Source: an uncultured Coriobacteriales bacterium
GTDB lineage: Bacteria > Actinomycetota > Coriobacteriia > Coriobacteriales > UMGS124
DNA length: 5,714 nt
Reading direction: 5' to 3'
Assembly (NCBI GenBank): GCA_934662525.1
Contig: CAKUKJ010000177.1
Location: forward strand, 1 to 5,714
Shown piece after piece: positions 1-5,308 of this stretch (position 1 is the stretch's first letter; each line of letters begins with the position of its first letter). The translations under genes and the position numbers were made by a program. The notes below the pieces were generated by a model. That model was given only the letters and a program-made list of their open reading frames with translations. It ran no database searches and was not told where the DNA came from.

Positions 1-575
1 ACCACGCCTGGTCCATCTTCGACTCCAACTTCGAGGCCGACAACACCGCGTCGCTCGAGTACGGCGGCGGCATGTTCTGGGACAGCTTCCGCGCCGTGGG
101 CACCTCGCCCGCCGACGCCTCGGCCTCCCATGCCAAGACGGTGAAGGAGGGCGTGGAGAGCACGCCCGACTACTACAAGTGCGCCGACACCCTCGAGGAG
201 CTCGTGGCCCAGCTCGACGTGCCTGCCGACGCGGCGCTTGAGACCATTGCCCACTACAACGAGCTGTGCGAGGCCGGCGAGGACACCGACTTCTACAAGG
301 AGAGCCACTTCCTCTTCCCCATCAAGGAAGGCCCCTTCTACGCCGTCGAGGTGGGCCCGGGCCTGCTCGGCGTGTGCGGCGGCATCCAGATCAACGAGGA
401 CTTCCAGGCGCTCGACGCCGACAACCAGCCCATCGAGGGCCTCTACGCCATCGGCAACTGTGCAGGCGGCTTCTACGCCTACGACTACCCCATCAACATC
501 CAGGGCAACAGCCACGGCCGCTGCCTGATGGAGGGCAAGTGCCTCGCCGAGCAGCTGGCCGGCGTGGAAGAGTAG
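1..575 (+). CDS. FAD-dependent oxidoreductase, fumarate reductase/ketosteroid dehydrogenase-like (3' part only)
   Basis: The reading frame is open from the first base (codons start at base 3) to TAG at 573-575, so only the last 190 residues are visible. They match the C-terminal part of FAD_binding_2 flavoproteins: the cap-domain segment around 'YNELCEAGEDTDFYKE', the strand 'PFYAVEVGPGL', 'GGIQIN' and the FAD-contacting end 'GLYAIGNCAGGFYAYDYP' followed by 'QGNSHGRCLMEG'. Family members transfer hydride between FAD and substrates such as fumarate, urocanate or steroids. From memory, soluble fumarate reductases have HHTMGG and NRLGGN here; this protein reads LGVCGG and INIQGNS, so the substrate-binding His and Arg are absent and the substrate is probably not fumarate. 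The form is closer to the ketosteroid-dehydrogenase-like branch. The N-terminus, including any Tat signal and the GxGxxG nucleotide motif, lies outside the window. Third codon positions are almost all G or C, more so than in the Fe-S gene downstream. Family call is firm; substrate is unknown. Confidence 0.9.
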   Translation, partial: HAWSIFDSNFEADNTASLEYGGGMFWDSFRAVGTSPADASASHAKTVKEGVESTPDYYKCADTLEELVAQLDVPADAALETIAHYNELCEAGEDTDFYKESHFLFPIKEGPFYAVEVGPGLLGVCGGIQINEDFQALDADNQPIEGLYAIGNCAGGFYAYDYPINIQGNSHGRCLMEGKCLAEQLAGVEE

Positions 576-581
576 CGGAAC

Positions 582-651
582 CTCGTCCGCTGCGTTCCGC
601 GATGCCTAGAGTACTCCAGTACACGTCGGCATCGCGCGCCTTGCGGACGAG
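582..651. repeat. Nested inverted repeat / long hairpin 3' of the flavoprotein gene
   Basis: Three nested arms share one centre. The outer arms are ctcgtccgc (582-590) and gcggacgag (643-651), 9/9 complementary. The middle arms are cgcgatgcc (598-606) and ggcatcgcg (628-636), 9/9. A short inner stem is gtac (611-614) and gtac (619-622) around tcca. A further gcg/cgc match (592-594 with 637-639) sits in the internal loop. The element begins 7 bases after the flavoprotein stop. No T-run follows directly, so it does not look like a plain intrinsic terminator. A dispersed extragenic palindrome or a 3'-end mRNA stabiliser would fit, but that is inference. The complementarity is directly visible. 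Confidence 0.7.
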
Positions 652-723
652 AACCCGCGTTTTAGAGGGCGGCGGAACCCGGCATGCTGTGTTCTGCAGG
701 CTCGATGCTTTGCGTGTTTTGAG

Positions 724-751
724 AAGGGGAGGCCCTGTGGCCTCCCCTTTT
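724..751 (+). terminator. Intrinsic terminator of the flavoprotein transcript
   Basis: A perfect 11-bp stem, aaggggaggcc (724-734) and ggcctcccctt (739-749), closes a ctgt tetraloop and runs into TTTT (748-751). It lies 149 bases after the flavoprotein stop and 46 bases before the coiled-coil gene, so it should end the upstream transcript. On the opposite strand the stem is followed by CTC before an A/T run, so termination is mainly in the + direction. Confidence 0.88.
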
Positions 752-796
752 GGTAGGCTGGGGATGGCTTGTTGGCGGGCGAGGTAGGGAGGGGCC

Positions 797-1303
797 GTGA
801 CGGAGAAGGCAGAGATGGACGAAGAGGCGGCGTTCGCGCACCTTCAAGAGCTGGTAGATGAGCTGCCGGCAATGGAGGCGCTCGGCGAGAAGGCCCGTCT
901 GGCACATGCGGTCGTAGAGGCTGCCGGTATCGAGCACGAGCTTGAGGCTGCCCGCGCGACGTTTGCCCGCAGCGAGGCGGAGCTTGCCGAGGCGCGCCGC
1001 CAGCTTGCCGACGCCGAGGCGGCAAGCGATGCCGCAAAGGCCGACCACCTGCGCCGCGAGGTCCTTTTTTACGCCGACCAGCTTTCCCTGGCCAAAGGCC
1101 CGGTCAACGACGCGGAGTTCCGTCTCGGCAAGCTCCTTAGGCGCGAGGACCTCCCCGGCGCCGACGTGGCCCGTGCCCACGCCCTCGACCCCGCCGCCCT
1201 TGCGGCCCTCGACGCCCGCATCGCCGCCTATCAGGAAGACTACCGGCGCACTTACGAGTTGTGCCAAGGCATGGATGGCGCCAACGACACCCAGGACCGC
1301 TGA
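797..1303 (+). CDS. Hypothetical coiled-coil protein, 168 aa
   Basis: I do not recognise this protein. It is soluble, with no signal peptide or membrane segment, and almost wholly helical and rich in Ala, Glu, Leu and Arg. Residues about 40-95 form a charged heptad-like coiled coil ('ARATFARSEAELAEARRQLA' lies in it). A second helical part follows (about 96-155, containing 'LAALDARIAAYQEDYRRTY'). There is one cysteine near the C-terminus (in 'ELCQGM') and no catalytic motif. The chosen start is GTG at 797, preceded by AGGGAGG (786-792) at 4 nt. ATG at 815 is an alternative, with GGAGAAGG (802-809) in front of it at 5 nt. The gene follows the terminator at 724-751, so it probably has its own promoter, though I see no clear one. 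GC-rich third positions and the good ribosome site support a real gene. A structural or scaffold-like role would be a guess. Confidence 0.72.
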   Translation: MTEKAEMDEEAAFAHLQELVDELPAMEALGEKARLAHAVVEAAGIEHELEAARATFARSEAELAEARRQLADAEAASDAAKADHLRREVLFYADQLSLAKGPVNDAEFRLGKLLRREDLPGADVARAHALDPAALAALDARIAAYQEDYRRTYELCQGMDGANDTQDR

Positions 1304-1559
1304 GCTGCTGCGGTCGACGTCTCGCTCGGGTGCTTCCTGCTCGGCCCGGGAGCCGTCAAACATGAAGATGGTTGGCCGGTTGTTGGATTTCGTGCTTGTG
1401 CAGATCGAGAGGGCTCGTGGAGCCGCAGCCCCGATGCGAGCACCCCTGGCATGCGCTTATGCGGCCTTGCCAACGCTGCGCATGGAGAGGCACCCATAGA
1501 CTATGCCTGCCGCCGGGGAGGGTACACATTGCCGGGGAGTGAACTTTTGCTCAGCCCGC
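1304..1559. other. Intergenic region between convergent genes, no convincing gene
   Basis: This 256-base gap separates the 3' ends of the coiled-coil gene and lysR. It holds one short open frame (ATG 1362 to TAG 1497-1499, 45 codons) with GGGAG (1348-1352) 9 nt upstream and a mildly hydrophobic start 'MKMVGRLLDFVLVQIERARG'. It is too short and too unlike known families to call as a gene. Weak structures are a 6-bp inverted repeat over the coiled-coil stop codon (1295-1300 with 1310-1315), a 7-bp inverted repeat (1450-1456 with 1478-1484) and a 9-bp direct repeat gccggggag (1512-1520 and 1531-1539). No terminator with a U-run is visible for either gene. Confidence 0.5.
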
Positions 1560-2474
1560 TTACATTCCAAGCACTTTCATGACTTGTCGCACCAAGGGCG
1601 TCTTCGAGTCTTTCCGCCAGACGAGGAAGAAGTTGACCATAGGGTCAAAGTCCTCAATCTCAAGTCTGCGTGTGGTCTCGACGTCCAAATCCTCGTAGAA
1701 ATGAGCGAAGCGTTCGGTGCAGATGGTGGCCCCTTGCCTGCCTAGAGGGAAGGCTCCGCCAAATCGAGTGTTGTCGTTGATGACGCGATAGTGCAGGGAG
1801 CAGCCATGCGAGCCGAACAGTTGGCTGAGCGCCTTGACCCAGTTGGTGTGCTCGGCCTCCTCCATGGTAACGATCGGATAGTGCTCCAGTTCCTTTGCCG
1901 GGATTTCCGGGTGATACGCCAAGGGATTGTCCTGTCCTACAAGCACGCATAGGTGCTCGGGCTGCAAGGGCATCCAACCGTAGTCTTGAGGATTGGGAAC
2001 ATGAGATGGAAATACCAGCTCAGAACCAACTTCGACTCGCACGGCAAGGTCGAGAAGGCCCTTGTCGAGCGCGGTCCACACGGAGCCCTCGACAGCGACG
2101 TAGGCAAAATTGCCCGAGTAGCCGCCTGTGGGCTCAAGCAAGCGCCTGAGCTGTGAAGTGATGCTGAGTGTGGAGCGGAAGTCCTGGATGCGCGCGGGCT
2201 GTTGTGAGGAGTAGACGCGTCTGACATCATCGACGGCTTCGGCGTAGTCGCTCAGCAGGGTGAGCGAGCGTTCGAGAAAGCGCCTGCCTGCCGGGGTGAG
2301 GGCGTTCCCACCTCCTGCAGGGCTTCGGTTTACGAGTACGACCTCGAGCTCGTTTTCCAAGTCCTTGATATGCTTGCTGAGTGCCGGTTGGGACATATGC
2401 AGCGCTCGGGCCGCAACAGTGAAGTTCATCGAGTCAGTGAACTCGACGAACTCCCTGATTTTCTCCAGTTCCAT
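1560..2474 (-). CDS. LysR-family transcriptional regulator
   Basis: This is a complete 304-residue protein, the usual LysR length. Residues 1-60 form the winged helix-turn-helix: 'FTDSMNFTVAARALHMSQPALSKHI' around 12-36 has the classic A-x2-L-x-x-SQPALS-x-x-I pattern, followed by the linker helix and 'LTPAGRRFLE'. Residues from about 90 to 300 are the two-lobed periplasmic-binding-protein-like effector domain, which in this family binds a small-molecule co-inducer. The start ATG (complement of 2472-2474) has a GGAGAGG ribosome site about 8 nt upstream on the minus strand; the stop is TAA. The gene is divergent from the Fe-S protein gene across a 309-bp gap, the standard arrangement in which a LysR protein controls its neighbour and represses itself. 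The inducer is not predictable from sequence. An insertion-like 'SPAGGGN' sits in the wing region, where most members have a short turn. Confidence 0.95.
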   Translation of the reverse strand: MELEKIREFVEFTDSMNFTVAARALHMSQPALSKHIKDLENELEVVLVNRSPAGGGNALTPAGRRFLERSLTLLSDYAEAVDDVRRVYSSQQPARIQDFRSTLSITSQLRRLLEPTGGYSGNFAYVAVEGSVWTALDKGLLDLAVRVEVGSELVFPSHVPNPQDYGWMPLQPEHLCVLVGQDNPLAYHPEIPAKELEHYPIVTMEEAEHTNWVKALSQLFGSHGCSLHYRVINDNTRFGGAFPLGRQGATICTERFAHFYEDLDVETTRRLEIEDFDPMVNFFLVWRKDSKTPLVRQVMKVLGM

Positions 2475-2616
2475 CCCCCAGACCTCTCCCTGTTCCCAAA
2501 GGCGTTGGTTGAGATAGTACCACGCGATACGCTGCCTTCGGGGTTTGCGATGCGGCCCGATGGCTCTACCCTGGCACCCTGCCTCCTCTTCTGATGTAGG
2601 AGATTCAAACCTCTTG

Positions 2617-2645
2617 GCGATTCCGAATCGCTATGGGCGATAGCG
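2617..2645. promoter_or_regulatory. Two overlapping dyads, candidate operator
   Basis: The first is a 15-bp palindrome, gcgattc-c-gaatcgc (2617-2631), with perfect 7-bp arms. It shares three bases with a second dyad, cgctat (2629-2634) and atagcg (2640-2645), around gggcg. Such symmetric DNA in a divergent LysR promoter region is a natural site for a dimeric regulator. The spacing does not fit the T-N11-A rule, so it may be an additional activation site or serve another regulator. The symmetry is seen; the role is inferred. Confidence 0.5.
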
Positions 2646-2675
2646 GCAGGCGGGGAGCGCGGCTTGTCACCGTGA

Positions 2676-2690
2676 ATCGTGATAATCGAT
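2676..2690. promoter_or_regulatory. Candidate LysR-type box (T-N11-A)
   Basis: ATCG (2676-2679) and CGAT (2687-2690) are 4-bp inverted arms around 7 bases, giving T2677-N11-A2689. This is the known LysR-type half-site geometry. It lies 93 bases upstream of the Fe-S gene's ATG, within a plausible activator distance. Short matches arise by chance, so the call rests on its position in the divergent gap. Confidence 0.5.
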
Positions 2691-2783
2691 GTCGAATCCC
2701 TCGGGGCGACACCCCTGCATCCGGTTGCACACTAAAGCCGCTGACCCCCAAGGAGACGGGGCCCAAGAGAGAGGGAGAAGGAC

Positions 2784-4466
2784 ATGGAGAAAAATGTTAG
2801 CCGTCGTGACTTCCTGGGTTCGATGGGCGCTATGGCAGCGGCGGCAGGGGCGGGTGCCGCACTGAGCGAGTTCGTTGCCGTCAAACATGCCCAGGCAGAA
2901 GAGGCTGCTAAAGTCACGGGTGACGCGAGCGACCCTGAGTATCGCGCGACCCTTGCTGCCGACCAGCTTGCCGAGGTGAACCCTGTGACGGGAGACGGTG
3001 CCACAACCGCGCTGCGGGCAGGCATTCCGGGCGTGAAAGGCAGTGCCAACCCGATGTTCCAGGGTCCGGCCGATCCTATCTGCACTAAGGAGGAGGCTCA
3101 AGCCTGGATTGCCAACCAGCCCATGGTGACCGAGCCCTATACCACCCCTGGCGGCAAGGTTATCCCCGCGGCCTATATCAACCTGCGCAATCGTTGGAAT
3201 CGCCAAGGCCTGGGCTGTGGCTCGGATGCAGACACCAGTGAGGATTGCTGGGATTGGTTCATGTACAACTTCTCGGAGCGTGAGGCCTGGTTTTTCTGCA
3301 TGATGCCATTCCCGGACGCCTTCACTGCTCCCCAGTTTGCCGACAAGACGGGCTGGCCCGAGTATGTGTGCGCTGAGATGTGTGAGACCCTTGCGATGAA
3401 GGGTGTCCTTATCCGCTTTGAGCGGGGTGGACAGCCATACTACCTGTGCCCCGACCTTGCTTTTGGCCACATCCAGAAATGGAACGACCCAGAGTACCTG
3501 CATGGTTGGAACACGATGTATACCTCCATGGCTACGATGGACGCTATGGACTCGGGTACCAAGACGTACTCGGTCTCGCCTGTGGCCGCCGATGTCTGCG
3601 CCAATTCTGAGATTGTGAGCCCGTTCGACGACTGGCGTGCAATCATCAATCGTAACGACACCTTTGTCATTGACCCTTGCGCCTGCAAGACGCTGCACCT
3701 GGCGAGTCAGGGTGACTTCCGTTACCTCTCCGATCGCGATGCTCGCATGACCGACGGCCACGAGGACCGTGTGAACATCTGCCTCGCCATGGGCGAGCTG
3801 GCCGAGTACTACATTTGGAAGGGTGTAGGCTGGCAGGTTACGCGTGAGGAGGCGCTTGCCTCTGTTGAGCAGTCCATGGAAGAAGGCCTCGTTATCCAGC
3901 ACTTTTATGACGCCAACACCGAGGTTATCTGCCAGTGCCGCTGCGACCAATGCGCCATTCTCACTCCGCAGAAGGCCATTGCTGGTGCCGGCGACGCCAT
4001 CTACTGCCAGAGCAACTATCGCTTGGTGCTCGATAAGGACACATGCATTCAATGTGGCGCGTGCATCGAGCGCTGCCCCATGGAGGCCATCACGTTCGGC
4101 GACGACGGTTACCCCCAGATGGCGCCCGAATGCGCGGTGTGCGGCCAGTGCGCCTACGTGTGCCCTGCTTATGCACGCACCCTTGAGGTCAAGCCCGTCG
4201 AGGAGCAGATTGACTACCCCGAGAACGTTCCCGACGACTGGAACAAAAAGGCCGTCTATCGTCGCATGAAGGGCTATCTGTACGACTTCCTGCCCAGCGA
4301 GCCCGTCGCGGCCGAGACTCTGTACGACCAGATTCTGCATATGGACCAGACGGGCGTTGTGCGTGAGTCTGTGCTGCCGCAGGCCGAGGGCCCGCTTATG
4401 CGTGAGCCGGTTGCCGAGGCTTCCGCACAAGCTCAAAAGATCTCTCCGGTGACGGCTGAGCTCTAA
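2784..4466 (+). CDS. Tat-exported 4Fe-4S ferredoxin-like protein, 560 aa
   Basis: The N-terminus carries a twin-arginine signal: S6-R7-R8-D9-F10-L11, a hydrophobic Ala/Gly stretch to about 33, and a likely cleavage after AQA38. It should therefore be exported folded with its clusters. Residues about 165-235 resemble the winged-helix part seen in related cysteine-rich Fe-S proteins. A cysteine-rich central module follows: C299-x-C301, C333, then C383-x-C-x-C-x2-C390 ('VICQCRCDQC'). Near the end are two classical [4Fe-4S] ferredoxin motifs, C421/424/427/431-P and C450/453/456/460-P. The protein has 24 cysteines in all. A ferredoxin of this kind would relay electrons to or from a partner oxidoreductase on the outer face of the membrane; no catalytic subunit is encoded beside it. 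ATG 2784 follows AGGGAGAAGG (2772-2781) and sets the Tat motif at the right distance. Codons are less strictly G/C-ending than in the flavoprotein gene at 1-575. Fold and export are firm; partner and reaction are unknown. Confidence 0.92.
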   Translation: MEKNVSRRDFLGSMGAMAAAAGAGAALSEFVAVKHAQAEEAAKVTGDASDPEYRATLAADQLAEVNPVTGDGATTALRAGIPGVKGSANPMFQGPADPICTKEEAQAWIANQPMVTEPYTTPGGKVIPAAYINLRNRWNRQGLGCGSDADTSEDCWDWFMYNFSEREAWFFCMMPFPDAFTAPQFADKTGWPEYVCAEMCETLAMKGVLIRFERGGQPYYLCPDLAFGHIQKWNDPEYLHGWNTMYTSMATMDAMDSGTKTYSVSPVAADVCANSEIVSPFDDWRAIINRNDTFVIDPCACKTLHLASQGDFRYLSDRDARMTDGHEDRVNICLAMGELAEYYIWKGVGWQVTREEALASVEQSMEEGLVIQHFYDANTEVICQCRCDQCAILTPQKAIAGAGDAIYCQSNYRLVLDKDTCIQCGACIERCPMEAITFGDDGYPQMAPECAVCGQCAYVCPAYARTLEVKPVEEQIDYPENVPDDWNKKAVYRRMKGYLYDFLPSEPVAAETLYDQILHMDQTGVVRESVLPQAEGPLMREPVAEASAQAQKISPVTAEL

Positions 4467-4540
4467 AACGCCTTTTCGCTGACTTCCAGGAGCCGCATGC
4501 AAGGCGCCCGTGGTCAGTCGTCCCTTGATGTAGTCGGCAT

Positions 4541-4582
4541 AGGCCCGCGTGTGTCGCAACCCCTGCGCGACAGCGCGGGCCT
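4541..4582. other. Strong hairpin in the hypA leader
   Basis: aggcccgcg (4541-4549) pairs with cgcgggcct (4574-4582), 9/9. Inside it tgtcgc (4552-4557) pairs with gcgaca (4567-4572), separated by a small 2x1 internal loop. The terminal loop is 9 bases (4558-4566). It ends 27 bases before the hypA ATG and 17 bases before its ribosome site. The following bases (tgtccatgta) are not T-rich, so an intrinsic terminator is unlikely. It may mark an mRNA processing or stability element between the Fe-S gene and hypA, or a leader regulatory structure. No riboswitch class was recognised. Confidence 0.55.
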
Positions 4583-4599
4583 TGTCCATGTAGAGCATT

Positions 4600-4603
4600 G
4601 GAG
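4600..4603 (+). promoter_or_regulatory. Ribosome binding site fixing the hypA start
   Basis: GGAG lies 6 nt before ATG 4610. The frame also opens at TTG 4598, but that codon overlaps this site and has no Shine-Dalgarno of its own. ATG 4610 gives the family's MHE start. Confidence 0.65.
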
Positions 4604-4609
4604 CAGACC

Positions 4610-5134
4610 ATGCATGAGACCGGAGTGTGTCGAGACATCGTTGAGACCGTCGAGATGAGCGCCTTGCGCGGCCATGCCAAGAGGGTCGTCGAGGTGCGTC
4701 TTAAGCTTGGCGAGGTCCATGACGTCGTGCCCGAGATTCTTGCCGGGGCGTTTGAGTGGATGGCGCGCGGCACGGTGGTGGAGGGGGCAAGGCTCGTCAT
4801 CGAGCGCGTGCCTTTTACGGTTCAATGCGAGTCCTGCGGGCACATCTTCCGGCTTGATCCTCTCGACGAGGCGACTTGGCACTGCCCCGAGTGTGCATCA
4901 AGGCGATATCATATGCAAACGGGCCGCGAGTTTCTCATCGACGCCATTGAGGTGCAAGGATATGGGCCCGGTGAGGAGGACGAATCGAAGGCACGGCTTG
5001 CCCAACTGCAGGCAGATCGTGCTTCTCGCGTGCCCAAGGAGACGCTGGCGGTCTCGGGCCGTCGGGCCGTCGGCCGAGAAGACGTTGCTCGTACAGCCGC
5101 CGCGAGGAGAGCTGTTTCCAACGCTCGCGTTTAG
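4610..5134 (+). CDS. hypA: Hydrogenase maturation nickel metallochaperone HypA/HybF
   Basis: HypA delivers nickel to [NiFe]-hydrogenase large subunits together with HypB, in the cytoplasm. Starting at ATG 4610 the protein opens M1-H2-E3, the conserved nickel-binding start. The family core follows: 'VRLKLGEVHDVVPEILAGAF' around 28-47, and the structural zinc site C73-x2-C76 ('CESCG') with C92-x2-C95 ('CPEC'), then 'GREFLIDAIEV' ending about residue 115. Usual HypA proteins stop near there (about 113-120 aa). This one continues to residue 174 with a charged, Ala/Arg-rich tail of no recognised domain. The frame stays open to TAG at 5132-5134. It lies 143 bp after the Fe-S gene on the same strand with no clear terminator between, so it may share that transcript. 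No hypB or hydrogenase gene is in view. Family call is firm. The tail could be real or the result of loss of an earlier stop. Confidence 0.9.
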   Translation: MHETGVCRDIVETVEMSALRGHAKRVVEVRLKLGEVHDVVPEILAGAFEWMARGTVVEGARLVIERVPFTVQCESCGHIFRLDPLDEATWHCPECASRRYHMQTGREFLIDAIEVQGYGPGEEDESKARLAQLQADRASRVPKETLAVSGRRAVGREDVARTAAARRAVSNARV

Positions 5135-5298
5135 GCTGCCTCCGGTCTCTCTATCCTGCATGTATCGGTATGTTTACGGCGATGCGCGCAATGCCTCTCA
5201 TCTGCCTGATACGCTTATGGAGCTAAACTAGCCCGTGAAACGCGAGTGCAGAGAGGCGGCGGGTATGGAGCGGGCGCGAACACGGTAGCCAAAAGGCT

Positions 5299-5302
5299 GA
5301 GG
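5299..5302 (+). promoter_or_regulatory. Ribosome binding site for GTG 5309
   Basis: GAGG lies 6 nt before GTG 5309, the best-supported start of the AAA-ATPase-like gene. GTG 5246, the other in-frame choice, has no purine-rich site in front of it. Confidence 0.45.
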
Positions 5303-5308
5303 TATCCT

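Larger units (their letters stand above)
2475..2783. other. Divergent control region between lysR and the Fe-S protein gene
   Basis: This 309-base gap has no gene on either strand. The half nearest the Fe-S gene (about 2617-2700) holds the dyads listed separately and three copies of AATCG (2626, 2675, 2684). TTGTCA at 2664-2669 resembles a -35 box, but no good -10 lies at 15-19 bp from it. GATAAT at 2681-2686 resembles a -10 box but lacks a matching -35. I therefore do not call a promoter. The stretch 2520-2610 shows nothing clear. The Fe-S gene's ribosome site is the purine tract AGGGAGAAGG (2772-2781). Confidence 0.6.

Noticed and set aside
662..1363. Long minus-strand frames opposite the coiled-coil gene
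   Set aside because: The proteins are low complexity, have no ribosome site or domain, and cross the strong terminator. The + strand gene has the better start and codon use.
4541..4582. tRNA or riboswitch in the hypA leader
   Set aside because: The hairpin has a single arm with no cloverleaf, anticodon arm or CCA end, and I recognise no riboswitch core.
2667..4598. 643-codon open frame on the minus strand opposite the Fe-S gene
   Set aside because: Its codons are exact reverse complements of the Fe-S gene's codons. Stops there need TTA, CTA or TCA in the sense gene, which are rare in this GC-rich DNA, so a long open frame is expected. It has no ribosome site or recognisable domain.
4467..4598. 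Coding-like codon use on the minus strand in the gap before hypA ('RAYADYIKGRLTTGAL')
   Set aside because: It is only about 40 codons of gap, without a ribosome site, and runs into the shadow of the Fe-S gene. It could be a gene remnant, but nothing identifies a parent.
5160..5231. 23-codon frame 'MYRYVYGDARNASHLPDTLM...' after hypA
   Set aside because: There is no ribosome site and no family similarity. It is the tail of a longer shadow frame of hypA.
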